Below, piece by piece: positions 21,539-32,612 of a DNA stretch of 64,000 bases. This stretch comes from Orbilia blumenaviensis (Eukaryota; Ascomycota; Orbiliomycetes; Orbiliales; Orbiliaceae). Position 1 is the stretch's first letter. Every line of letters starts with the position of its first letter. The notes under the pieces are model-generated. The model did no database searches. It was not told the DNA's origin and was given only the letters and a program-made list of their open reading frames with translations. The DNA is taken from assembly GCA_036872755.1 (NCBI GenBank), contig JAVHNS010000003.1, positions 3,625,395 to 3,689,394 on the forward strand, read 5' to 3'. Position numbers and translations under genes: made by a program.

Positions 21539-24500
21539 TTAGTTTTTTCCTTCCATGTTCATTCTTCCATAGACGTCGGCAAATTCAATCTTGTTGATGT
21601 GGAGGAATCTGTTGGGTCTTGGTTCAAGGTGACCTCGTTTAAGATCGGTGATTTTAAGTCGGTAGTAAGGTGAGGCAGGGTCATCCTGTCCGTGGTTGGG
21701 GTGATCTTCCTGGAAATGATGTCTGAAGTCAAGCCAGGTGTCAAAGGTGAGGTCTCGGCAGTACATGCATCGCCATCCTACGTTTCGAGCATTTGGTTTG
21801 ATTTCTAGGACATGAGGATTTCCAGTGAAGGTGACATATTTTCGGGTGTGGTTGATACAGAGGTCGTATCCTCCATAAAACGAGTAGACAGCTGGTTTTC
21901 TGCAGAGTCGGCATCGGCGATTCTCCTTCTTGATCAAGCCGTGCTTGGTGATATGTTTGGTACCGGCTGTACAATAGTGTTTGTCCTTTCTGTGGTATTC
22001 TGTGGTTTCTTCCTCGTAGTCGGTGTCGAATTGAGTGATGCAAGTATCTTGGTGAGTTAAGAGTTGAATGATGGTTCGAAAGGGATATTGACAGGGGCAT
22101 TTCCTGCAATTAAAAGGGGTATTGGGATCGTAGGGGGTAAGTTGGACGAAGTTGAAATATCCAGTGTATAAGCTCCATCCATCGTGGCAGAGATCGCAAA
22201 GATAGAGAGCGTGGTCGTAGAGTCTCACATCTGAGGGTCGGGTCTCGCACAGGTGGCAATCGGGAGCAACTTCCCAATATTCCGAAGCAATGCATCCAAT
22301 CTCATCGGTTTGTTCGTAGGTAGGAGGGGAATCGACGTCTTCGATTCCTTTATGGTAGGTTTCCCAATCTTCTGCAAAGTCGACTCCATAAAGGTCGCTA
22401 TTAGCATAGAAGAGGGCATCTTGGTATTTCTTAGAGGAGGGCCATTTCCGGTTTTCAGCATATCTGTATCCGGCACATCCAGCAGTGAAAGTAGTGTAGC
22501 AGTCTAGACATCTGCGGTCCGATCGACTTTGAGTTGTACGGTTGTAACTTTCGCGCCAGTTGTGGGTTCCTTTCTGACAATCCATACATCGGACTTGTCC
22601 TTCTTCGAGTTCCATAGGGATTATGTCGTCAACGTAGGTCTCAGGGGCAAAGGCTTCGTCGTCATCCCAGCTCCTGTAGGACGTAGTTGAAGGGCTAGAG
22701 GGAACTTCTTTGTAGGCTTCCTCTTCATCACTTGAGTGTTCCATAGGAAGATCTTCCCATCTGTGGGAGATTTGGTCGTAAGCGAGTGATAAATCCATTT
22801 TGGTGAGGGGGTCCTCTACTACATTAGTGGATCGTAGATGAACCTTAGGATTTCGTGGTATGGGGTCAATATGAACTAGGCGGGTATAGTGAATCCCTTC
22901 AGACATGTACTCCTGGAAGAGTTCTCCGTTAGGGCGCCTCTCGTAGTTCAAATGAACTCCAGGCGTCGGATTGTTCCAAAGCCAATGATATTCTTGAGGA
23001 GTTGGATCATGGGTGACTGGGGCAACTTCAAGTCCAGTTTCTTCTTCTTGGGTGGTAGACTCGGGGGTGTTCATAGGTTGATCGGAGGTGGTTGAGCAGT
23101 TTGAGGCTTGCTCAAGAATTCGCTGCTGAAGTTGTTCGATCTCCTGAGGAGTAGACTGGTGTGTCATTTGAACTTTCTTCGTAGTAGGTGGTGGTGGAGA
23201 GTTGGTGTTCGCGAATCTGACATTTCTGCGTTGTTGAAATGTGTTATTTTGTCGTGGCTCGTCGCAATTTCTAGCAATATGCCCAGATTTGTTGCAATTG
23301 TAGCAAATAGGGCTGTTAGATTTTGGTCCCTTGGGCTCCTTGTTGTGCGGGTAATTGTGTCGAGTTGTGTTGAGATCCATGGGGGCTGGGCCAAAAGTTT
23401 TATTTGGAGTAAAACTTCCATCCTTATTCTTACGCCAGTTCCCATTTCCTTTATTATTCTGGTTCTGGGGTGCCTTCCCCTTGTTCTTGTCCTTCTTAGG
23501 ACCATGGTCGTGGAAATTCTTCTTTCCCTGACCGTGCTTATTTCGCCAGTAGATGTCGTCGATTTCGATGACCATCTTCTGCATTTCCATGCGTTCGAGG
23601 GGTTTTCCGAGTTGTTGTTCTCTGAGAAGGACTTGAACCTTCAGCTCTGGTTTCAATCCTTCTCGGGCTCGGTAGGTGATGTTGGATTCGTCCCATTCGG
23701 TGAGAAGGGCGATTTGGTTGAACTTGTGGAAGTATCCACGAGCTGAGTTAGTCTGTTTGAGTCCTTCAAGGTCCCTACGGGCCTTGTTAACCTTATCGTC
23801 TTCTCCGCATTGTTGTTTAAGGAACGTGACGAATTCCTCGAAATTCGTCATGATCTTGAGGATGTGGGCGTCAGAGGCGGTTCCATTCTTGACATAATGA
23901 TTATTGTAGTTGATGAATGCTTGGAGGATCGGGTCTTCCAAGTACATTCCTGCAAAGATGACCTTGAGTCTGTCATTTGGAAATCTGTCACCCTGTACTT
24001 CAAAATGGGTTGAGAGTTGGTGGAGAAAGTGATCAATTTTCTCGGGTTTGCCAGAGTACTTTATTGGGTCTCCGATTTTAGGTGCCTTGTTAGTACCGGT
24101 TCTGACTTTTTCCTTGTCGTAATCCGTTTTGAGGGTTTCATATTCCAATTGTTTCTGTAAGAGCGCTTCTTCCTTGTCTGCGACAGCTTGCTTGTATTCT
24201 ACTTCCAAAGTGGCTATTCTCGTCATGAGATCTTCCACAGTTGGTGGAATCTGTCCACTTGAGGGTCCTCCTACGCTGGCCATTGCGTTGAGTAAGTCTG
24301 ATGCTGTGCTAAGTAGTCGTTCGTGTCTTCGAAAATGATCTAGCGTCGGCTGTATCCTAGTCGTAACGCTGATGTATTCAGTGTCTCTATATTGTCCGGA
24401 CGGAACACTGATTCGTACTAATTCTAAATCTTCACTGTCAGTGGTTAGCTCTAGAGGGGGTAATTCAACCTGTTCTGCAGATGATTCTTCTGTCTGCGTC

Positions 24501-24616
24501 TGTTGATCTTGAGTTGCAACTGGTAGACGTATTACTCTATCAAAGAGATTGTCTCCTATTCCGTAAGTAGTGCCGTGGAAGTCGTGATATTCGGCGTCAC
24601 TGCTATTGCTTGACAT
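21539..24616 (-). CDS. gag: Gag with zinc knuckle and long Cys/His-rich C-terminal extension
   Basis: 1025 residues, starting at ATG 24616, only ~40 bases after the 5' LTR. Residues ~127-170 are a coiled coil; ~180-360 form the Ty3-type capsid region (FLHQLSTHF, ARGYFHKFNQIALLTEW). A basic Asn/Lys-rich linker leads to a CX2CX4HX4C nucleocapsid knuckle at 438-451. Most Ty3/Gypsy Gags end near here; this one continues ~570 residues. The tail is acidic up to ~670 and then has five Cys/His modules: C677/C680/C703/C706, C787/C790/C807/C810, C837/C840/H855/C859, C902/C905/C920/H923 and C950/C953/H968/H973, the third and fifth resembling C2H2-type fingers. Pol follows by -1 frameshift at the last codons. 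The role of the tail is unknown; nucleic acid binding is the obvious guess. Confidence 0.9.
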   Translation of the reverse strand: MSSNSSDAEYHDFHGTTYGIGDNLFDRVIRLPVATQDQQTQTEESSAEQVELPPLELTTDSEDLELVRISVPSGQYRDTEYISVTTRIQPTLDHFRRHERLLSTASDLLNAMASVGGPSSGQIPPTVEDLMTRIATLEVEYKQAVADKEEALLQKQLEYETLKTDYDKEKVRTGTNKAPKIGDPIKYSGKPEKIDHFLHQLSTHFEVQGDRFPNDRLKVIFAGMYLEDPILQAFINYNNHYVKNGTASDAHILKIMTNFEEFVTFLKQQCGEDDKVNKARRDLEGLKQTNSARGYFHKFNQIALLTEWDESNITYRAREGLKPELKVQVLLREQQLGKPLERMEMQKMVIEIDDIYWRNKHGQGKKNFHDHGPKKDKNKGKAPQNQNNKGNGNWRKNKDGSFTPNKTFGPAPMDLNTTRHNYPHNKEPKGPKSNSPICYNCNKSGHIARNCDEPRQNNTFQQRRNVRFANTNSPPPPTTKKVQMTHQSTPQEIEQLQQRILEQASNCSTTSDQPMNTPESTTQEEETGLEVAPVTHDPTPQEYHWLWNNPTPGVHLNYERRPNGELFQEYMSEGIHYTRLVHIDPIPRNPKVHLRSTNVVEDPLTKMDLSLAYDQISHRWEDLPMEHSSDEEEAYKEVPSSPSTTSYRSWDDDEAFAPETYVDDIIPMELEEGQVRCMDCQKGTHNWRESYNRTTQSRSDRRCLDCYTTFTAGCAGYRYAENRKWPSSKKYQDALFYANSDLYGVDFAEDWETYHKGIEDVDSPPTYEQTDEIGCIASEYWEVAPDCHLCETRPSDVRLYDHALYLCDLCHDGWSLYTGYFNFVQLTPYDPNTPFNCRKCPCQYPFRTIIQLLTHQDTCITQFDTDYEEETTEYHRKDKHYCTAGTKHITKHGLIKKENRRCRLCRKPAVYSFYGGYDLCINHTRKYVTFTGNPHVLEIKPNARNVGWRCMYCRDLTFDTWLDFRHHFQEDHPNHGQDDPASPYYRLKITDLKRGHLEPRPNRFLHINKIEFADVYGRMNMEGKN
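21542..21548 (-). promoter_or_regulatory. -1 ribosomal frameshift slippery site A AAA AAC
   Basis: The heptamer sits in the gag frame as A-AAA-AAC and is followed immediately by the gag stop TAA (21541-21539). Slipping back by one base enters the pol frame, which reads on without a stop through CTA-AGA-AAA-CTT-CAG-GAC-TCG to the pol ATG. This is a canonical X-XXY-YYZ site of the retroviral type. Confidence 0.9.
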
Positions 24617-24637
24617 ACGATTCTCGCCTTACCGTTG

Positions 24638-24656
24638 AGAGTCGGATCGGTCAAAG
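24638..24656 (-). promoter_or_regulatory. primer-binding region, candidate self-priming site
   Basis: Directly inside the 5' LTR the coding strand reads CT-TTGACCGAT-CCGACTC. There is no TGG start as expected for a tRNA 3' end. The nine bases TTGACCGAT (24654-24646) are exactly complementary to ATCGGTCAA in the LTR RNA (24878-24870), ~51 nt after the TATA box, i.e. near the expected 5' end of the transcript. This is the layout of Tf1-type self-priming. Confidence 0.55.
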
Positions 24657-24922
24657 TGTTACACCTGTCCCGGGTATTTCCCAAATAGGAAATTCCTAAA
24701 ACAGCCTAGCGTTCTTTGGCTAATCGTATTCTCAATCTAAAGTATTCAGATTATTCTCTCAAGGTAAGCTGGGTTGAATATAGAGATATCAAATAGTGTA
24801 ACTCCTAGTAAGGGGATACTAGGTTCAATGGGTAAAGGTAGTAAACAGAGTGTATTGAGTATTGATAAGTTGACCGATGGAGTCTAAGAAAGAATCCTGA
24901 GACTGCCATCGTTCAAAGGTCC

Positions 24923-24930
24923 TTATATAC
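24923..24930 (-). promoter_or_regulatory. TATA box in the 5' LTR
   Basis: GTATATAAGG on the coding strand, 51 bases ahead of the ATCGGTCAA element suspected to be the transcript 5' end and ~45 bases downstream of the palindromic cluster. Confidence 0.6.
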
Positions 24931-24972
24931 ATGAGCGTCGTCCATACAAATGTGAATCGTCTATAGACTTGG

Positions 24973-25030
24973 GCGTTATGTGCCCCGGAGGGCGTTATGT
25001 GCACATAACGCGCCAAGCCACACATAACGC
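24973..25030 (-). promoter_or_regulatory. U3 palindrome cluster (four GCGTTATGTG boxes)
   Basis: GCGTTATGTG occurs at 24973-24982 and 24992-25001 and its complement at 25002-25011 and 25021-25030. The two central copies form a perfect 20-bp palindrome. Position just upstream of the TATA box suggests binding sites for a dimeric regulator. The same cluster is in the other LTR at 16341-16398. Confidence 0.5.
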
Positions 25031-25214
25031 TTTCTGCATGGTTTGTTCTGGGAGTTGTGTTGTCGGCACAACACAGTCCAATCCGTCTCTTTTCTGGTAT
25101 GGTTTTCTCCCGCCGGATATTTATAATAAAAATCATCTCGGTGTGAGAAACAGCCTGCGAAAACGGACTCATGTTTGACACGCCAAGACATACCTAGTAT
25201 GGCTGGCCGTGACA

Positions 25215-25251
<37 letters not shown>

Positions 25252-25430
25252 CTAATAATACTAATACTATTAATATATATTATTTTTATATATTATAATA
25301 ATTAAAATAAAAAAATATAAATAAATTTATTTTTGTTGTGGTTTTTTCATTTATATTAACATTTACAATAAATTAAACAAAAAAATCATAACACAATTAT
25401 TAAAAAAAACAAAAAATTAAAAAAATTTAC
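25215..25430 (+). repeat. subtelomeric repeat unit X2, right part
   Basis: Resumes the (AAT)n tract and continues CTAATACTATTAATATATAT and the hairpin motif as in X1 (13060-13225), then ends where the head of Y2 begins. Confidence 0.65.
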
Positions 25431-28400
25431 AAATTATTCGTTGCAAAAACCAGACACTAGTTTCAATTTTCGCTATATAAGCAAATTATGGTCTTGGTAA
25501 AAAAATTAACATTGATTTCAGTATTAATTCTATTACTAGATTAAATAAAATAAACAAAAAATTTTCAAAATCATAAACAAAAATTTAAATAAAATAAAAT
25601 TAAACATTAATTCCATTATTTAAATAAAAAATTTAAAAAACTTTACAAAAAAAATAATCTTAATATTTAATTATTTAAATATTCTTAACAAAAATTATAT
25701 TTTTAATAAAAATTATATTTTTAATTAAATAAAATATATCATATTATAATTTATATTTATAATAACAACTTTAATTTTTTAATTATTATTAATAACCAAC
25801 AAATTTTTTTATATTTTATAATAAAAAATTTTATTTTATAAAAAATATTAATATATTTATACAACTGTTAATATAATTAAATATTGTTACCATAATTATA
25901 AATCAACAATAAATTAAATAAATTAATAATAATTAAAAAAAATATTATAAAATACAAATTTTTTTAATATATTCAAATTATTTAAATTATTTAATTAAAA
26001 AATAATATTTTTTTTTTAACTATAATTTAAAATTAATATTAAATATGTTTACAAAAATAAAAAATATTAATATAAAAAATATAATTATAAATAAATTAAA
26101 TTTTATTTATATTATTTTTATAATAAAAAGTAAATTATAAATTAACTTTATATTATTTAAAATTATTTTAATTTATATTAAATTTAAACAACTTACATGT
26201 AAGATACTTTTCTAATTTAATAATAAATTAATCAAATTATAATTATTAATCAAATAATTGGTTTAAATAATTCAATGGTTGTTGTTTTTAATTAATTTTT
26301 ATAAGAATGGTTAAATATAACTATTGAATTATTTATTATTAACTATATTAAATATTAATAATTAATAATTTATGATTTTTTTATATAAAATATTAGTTTT
26401 TAAAATAATAAAACTAATTATTTTACATACACAATTAATTTAAATTAATTAAAAATAACTACCATTTTATAAATTTTTAATTTTAAATATAATTTTAATA
26501 AAAACAAATTAATATTATCTCAATTCTACAATTTAAATTATATATACATAAAAGTAATCAAACAATTAACCACATACAATAAACTTATACAATAAAAATA
26601 CCAAACTTTTAATAATCACACTTTTTGTTTATTAATCAACGCCAAAACAAATATATTAAGTTTAAAACCATTTTAATATATTCAAATTAAATCTATTAAA
26701 AAATATTTCAATATTTAAACTCAATTCCTATACTATATCTATTAAATTAAAAATAATTTTTTATTTAAAAATTATACTAAATTATTATTCACCTTAATTA
26801 CTAATTAAATTTTATAAATTAATAATTTAATTAAAAAATTAAATTATTAATTATATAAAAATAAATTTAATAATTTTAAATAATTTTTATAAAATTTAAC
26901 CAAAATTATAACTTTTATATATAATAACACAATAATCAAAATATATTTTACCATAATTATAATTTTTATTAAAAAAAAATATAAATTTAATTTTTTAAAA
27001 TATATACTACTCTCTTTTAACACACTTAAAAATTTCAAACCCTATAATTCAATTATAATACCTGGTAAAATTTTAATCCTTCTCAACAAAACAATTTATT
27101 ATTATTAATTAACAATTATCAATTATTTTTAATTAATTTATTTTAATAATAAAATAATATTAAAAAAATTAAAAAAATTTTAAGAAAATTATATACAAAA
27201 TTATATTAAAACATTATTAAATAAATTATAAAATCAACAAACTTTAACTATACATATTAATAAAAATAAATTTTTTATATTAATTATATATTAAATAAAT
27301 AATAATATAATTATACACCAAAATATAAAATTAAATATTAATAAATTAAAAAATTTTATTAAATTTTTAATTAAAAAAATAATTAAAATTTAAAATTAAT
27401 TAATATTTAACATAACCATTCCCAATTTTAATTTTAAAAATTATGTAATGGTGCTTAAAAATATAATAGATAAAAGTGTAGTTTATAATAGTTTAATTAA
27501 TGTATGTAATCAAGTAATGAAAATTAAAAATTAATTTCTAAAAACCTTTTTTACAAAATTATATAATTCAAATTTTAATAAAAAAAAAAATTTCAAAAAT
27601 ATTTTCACAATAACTTAACTTACTTCATATAAAAAAACAATTAAAAAATTTTTAAATTTAATATTATTTTTGATTCATATTTACATTGGTTAATTAATTT
27701 ATAGTATAAAGATTTTAAGTATTTATTATTTAAATATTTAAAATTTTTATAACTTATTTATTTATAAAAATATTATTTTAATTAATATTTATTATTATAA
27801 AAATTAAAATATAATTTAATAATAGAAATAAAATTTTAAAAATTTTATAATATAAATTTAATTTATAAAATTAATTAATTATAAATATATATACTACAAT
27901 TTACTTTTATAATTGAGTTAAATAATAATTAATTATTTAACTTTTATTATATTAATTTAATATCTTATTTTTTAATTAATATTAAATATTTAAAATTTAT
28001 AAATATTATAAAAAAAAATAATAACTAAAATTAATTAAATTTTATTTTTAACATATTTATAAATAAAATAAAAAAATAAGTAATATAATTTAAAATTAAA
28101 CAATTTATTATATAAAAAAATTATAAAATATAATTTATTTAAATTATTTTTTTAAAATTAATAATAAATAAATATATTTATTATTAATTATTTATTTAAA
28201 ATTTATAGTAAAACTATAAATTTTAAGGATAATAAATTTAATAATGAGGATGAAGTATTGGATTTTAAAATATTAAATTTTTAAAATTAGTTTGTTTTTT
28301 ATTTAACTAAAATAATTTAGAATTGTTATAATATATAATTAAATATAGGTTATATTAAAAATAAAAAATTATTGGTAAAACATATTAAAATTTATAAAAT

Positions 28401-28614
28401 TTAACAAAAATAATTAAAAATTAATTAATATTATTAATTATTATTTATTAATAAAATTTTTATTTTAAATATTAATTTTAAATATATTTAAAATAATTTG
28501 GTTTTTTTAATAAATAATTAATTTAAAAAGTTGTTTAAAATTATATTTATTTAACTTTATTAAATTATAAATATAATTAATAAAGTTTTATATTATTTAT
28601 TTAAAATTAAAACT

Positions 28615-29757
28615 TCTAAATATCAATGTTTTAAACAAAAAAAAGTATTAAAATATATTATTATGAAAATAATTTAGATTTTAATAATTTTGTTAATTAA
28701 TAAAAATAAATTATTATTCTTTTAATTATTAATTTATTTAATAAATATAAAGTATATAATTATTATAATTTTATTTAAAATATTGCAAAATAATATTATT
28801 AAAAAAATAATAAAATTAAAAATTTCAAATTATTATTAAAATAATATTAACAAAAATTAATTAATATTTAATTTAATTTTTATTAATTTAAAATATATTT
28901 AAAATTTTAATTTTTATATTTTTTTACAAAAATTACAAACAAAATAATTTTTTAATTAAATAATTTTAAACAAATATTATTTTATTTTAATAAATAATAT
29001 TAATTATTAATTTATATTTTTAAATTTAAATTAATTATATATTTATAATATTTAAATTATATACTTAATTATTATTTTATCAATATTTAAAAAACTATAA
29101 TTTTATTAATTAATAAGTTTTGAAAAAATTGTATTTAAAATTATTTAAATATTTATTATTTAATTTAAATTTAAAATTTAATATATAACTAGAATTAATT
29201 ATAAAAATAATCAAAAAATCATATATAATTTATTATATAAATAAAGTAAAAATAATAAATTTAAATATAAACAAATAATTTATTTTATTAATTTTAAAAA
29301 ATTAATTAAATAATTTAATATAAAATTTAAAATTTTGTATTATTATACAAATATAAATAATAAAATTAAAATATTTAATAAATAACATTTAATGAAAAAA
29401 TTATTTAAAAAAATTATTATAATAATTATAACTTTATATTAAGATATTAATTTTAGTAATATAAATTTAGTAATTATATTGGAATTATTTAATTTAATTT
29501 ATTATTTTATTTAAATTATAAATAAAAATAATAAAAATAATAATATTATTTTTATTATAATTGTAATTTTTAATAATTAATAATTAAAATTTTTTTTTAA
29601 AATAATTATTTTTAAAATATTTATAAAAAAATTTTTAATTATTTAAAATTATAAATAATTAATATTAAATTATAGTATAAATAATATAATTAAATTTTAT
29701 AATTATAATAATTTTAATTAAATTAATTATAATAATTATATTAAATTTATTGGTTAT
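28615..29757 (+). pseudogene. RecQ-type telomere-linked helicase fossil in Y2
   Basis: This stretch is colinear with the two helicase parts of Y3 (43195-43740 and 53605-54210) with no insertion between them. Almost every C and G has been lost, so stops are frequent and motifs are hardly readable in isolation. The assignment rests on alignment to Y3. It shows the uninterrupted structure of the gene: the Y3 insertion point falls at about 29155. Confidence 0.6.
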
Positions 29758-30686
29758 ACCAAAAAAACTTTTTTGTAATTTATAAAAAATTTACTATTTG
29801 TTGAAATAAATAATTTGTTTATTGTGATAAGGATTGAGTATAAAATTATTATAAATTAAGAAATTTTAATTTTAAAATTAATTACTTAAATCTAATTTTA
29901 TTATGGTGAAGAATAAATATATTTATAAATAATAATTAAGTAAAATTAATTAAATAAATTAAAAATTGGTATGTTAGTGTTTTTGTGAATATATTTTATG
30001 TATTATTTAAATATGTTCTTGTTAGAATAGTTTATTATAATATAATAAATATATTTTTTTTATAATTATTTTTAAAAATAATAAATTAATGATTTAAAAA
30101 TAAAATTAAAAAATAATAATTTTTATTATTACTATTTTTTATTAGATCAAATTTATAAAAAAATAAAAATTAAAATTTTTTATAATAAAAAATATAAATA
30201 TGTAATAATATTATTTTGTTGGATTATTTTTTATTTAAATAAACATTATATATTAATTTTTATAATAATTCAAATTAAAAATTTTAAAAAGTTTATAAAT
30301 TAATATAATAAAAATTATATTTTTAAAAAAATATATAATTATAATATTATTTAATTTATAATAAATATAATAAATATATATATATTAATAAAAATAATTT
30401 AATATTTAATTAATAATTAAAATATTTTAATTTTTTTTTAATTTAAATTTTTATTTTATTTAAAATAATTTTTTTTTATTAATATTAATATTTAATTCAC
30501 TATTTATTATATATTAAAATATAACAATTTTATAGTTATTTAATTATTTAATTTTTTTAATTTTTGTTTAAAATATGAAAATATATATAACTATATTAAT
30601 TTAAATTTTATATTATTTTTTTAAAAATTATTTTAAATAAAATAAAAGTTATATTATTAATATTATTTTAATTATGTTTTTAAATT

Positions 30687-31005
30687 AATATAAAAAGTTT
30701 TTTAATAATTGTTATTTAATTATTAATACAAACATTTTATATATATTATTTAATTATTAAATTAATATAAAAAATTTTTTAATAATTATTATTTTAGTTA
30801 TTAATATAAATATTTTATATATATTATTTAATTATTAAATTGGTATAAAAAACTTTTTAATAATTATTATTTTAATTATTAATATAAATGTTTTATATAT
30901 ATTATTTAATTATTAAATTGGTATAAAAAGTTTTTTGATAATTATTATTTTAATTATTAATATAAATATTTTTTATGTATTGTTTAATAAATTTATTTTA
31001 ATTTT
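30687..31005 (+). repeat. 77-bp tandem repeat (~4 copies) in Y2
   Basis: Units contain AATATAAAAAGTTTTTTAAT, then AATTATTAATA and ATATATTATTTAATTATTAA. The same array is at ~55137-55440 in Y3. Confidence 0.6.
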
Positions 31006-32344
31006 ACTATTGTACAATTATTAAACTTATTTACTATATTAAAACATAAATTTTTTAAATAAAAATACTGTAATATTTTAATTTTAAAAAGGGTTGATAT
31101 TTTTAAAAAAAAATTATACTAAATATAAATTAATTAATTTTAAATTTATTATTTTATAAATTATTAAATTTAAAAACATTATAAATATAATATTAATATA
31201 AATAATTTATAAATAATAAATATAATTCATATTAATAAAGTTTTAAGTTGAAGTTTTTATTGATTTTATTAATATATAAATTTAACTATTAATATATATT
31301 TTATTAAATTAAAATATATTAAATATTTTAATAAATTTATTTTAATAATTTTATTATTATTTAATTATAATACTTAATTTATAATAATTTAAAATAAATT
31401 TTTAAAAATTATAATTTTAATTTTTATTTAAAAAAATTAATATTAAATATATTTTAATTTAAAAATTAAAATTTTAAATATTTATATTATTTAATTATTA
31501 TCATTTTAGTTATAATAAAACAAAAAATTATTAAAAAAAAAATTTAAATAAATAAATAAAATATTTAATAATTATTATATTAATTATTAATATAAATATT
31601 TACTTTATATAAAAAATAATTAATAATTTTTATAATATTAATTTATTTAAAACTTTAAATTTTAAAAATATAAAATATTAATATATTTATTTTATAAATT
31701 AAATTAAATATTATAAATAAATAAATTTATTATTAAGATTTGTATTAATTTTATAATATAATTTAAAAATATAATAATTAATATTTTCCCAATTTCTTTT
31801 CTATAAAAAACTTTATATATTAAAAATTAATTAATATAGATATAAAAATTATAATTTATATATTAATTATTTAATAAATTTGTTTTAATTTTATTATTTA
31901 ATAATTATTAAACCCACTTATTGTATTAAAATATAAATTTATTAAAAGGAAGGTTTTATTATAATTTATAATACCCTAATATATTACAAAATTAATAAAT
32001 TTTAATTAATTTATAAATTATTAATTTATTTATATTTATTTTAAAAAATTATATTCTTTAAATTAATTTATTTATTTATATAAAATATAATTAATTTTTT
32101 ATTTAAATATTTTTTAATTAAATTTAATATTTATTATATTTTATAATATAATATTAATTTAAAAAATTAAAAATCAATTAATTAAGTAAAATTATAACAG
32201 TTATTTTAATTAATTTTCTTTTTTTTTTTTTTTCCCTTTTTTTTTTCATTAATTAATTAAAATAACTAATAATTAAAAAATTTAAAAAAAAAAATTTTCC
32301 TTTAATTTTTAAAATTTTTAAAAATTTTTAATTTTTAATAATAT

Positions 32345-32612
32345 TAATTTTGTTATATATTATTACAATTTTATTTATTTATTAAAATATATAAAATATT
32401 AATTTTATTATATATTATTATAATTTTATTTATTTATTAAAATATATAAAATGTTAATTTTATTACATATTATTGCAACTCCACTTATTTATTAAAATAT
32501 ATGAGATATTAATTTTATTGTATATTATTATAATTTTATTTATTTATTAAAATATATAAAATATTAATTTTATTATATATTATTATAATTTTATTTATTT
32601 ATTAAAATGTAT
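32345..32612 (+). repeat. 55-bp tandem repeat (~5 copies) in Y2
   Basis: Units read TAATTTTATTATATATTATT then ATTTATTTATTAAAATATAT. The Y3 counterpart (56790-57068) retains ATTACAACCCCACTTACTTA, showing the unmutated form. Confidence 0.6.

Larger units (their letters stand above)
16025..25214 (-). mobile_element. complete Ty3/Gypsy chromovirus LTR retrotransposon
   Basis: The element is 9,190 bp, bounded by two 558-bp LTRs (TGTTAC... on the + strand, ...GTGACA). The flanking 5-mer AATAA is present on both sides, though the target is an (AAT)n tract so the duplication is not unique. Coding is on the minus strand: 5' LTR 24657-25214, primer-binding region, gag, frameshift signal, pol, an antisense gene, polypurine tract, 3' LTR 16025-16582. 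Domain order PR-RT-RNaseH-IN-chromodomain places it in the chromovirus branch. Reading frames are intact, the LTRs look identical, and there is no RIP even though everything around it is heavily RIP-mutated. The insertion is therefore recent and possibly still active. Confidence 0.95.
24657..25214 (-). repeat. 5' LTR of the chromovirus
   Basis: 558 bp, identical by eye to 16025-16582. It drives transcription of gag-pol leftwards. Going in that direction it holds the GCGTTATGTG cluster (25030-24973), the TATA box (24930-24923), the putative transcript start (~24878) and the U5 part. Confidence 0.95.

Noticed and set aside
23108..23746. 212-codon + ORF opposite gag
   Set aside because: Antisense shadow of gag; hydrophobic composition follows from the complementary codons, with no splice signals or domain.
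24638..24656. Ordinary tRNA primer-binding site
   Set aside because: No TGG and no recognisable tRNA 3'-end complement next to the LTR; self-complementarity to the LTR fits better, though an internal tRNA-fragment match cannot be excluded by eye.
26847..27038. Lys/Ile/Leu-rich minus-strand ORF, also seen at 41433-41654
   Set aside because: It recurs only because the Y element is repeated; composition is what AT-rich DNA gives, and it is interrupted in the more GC-rich copy's flanks.
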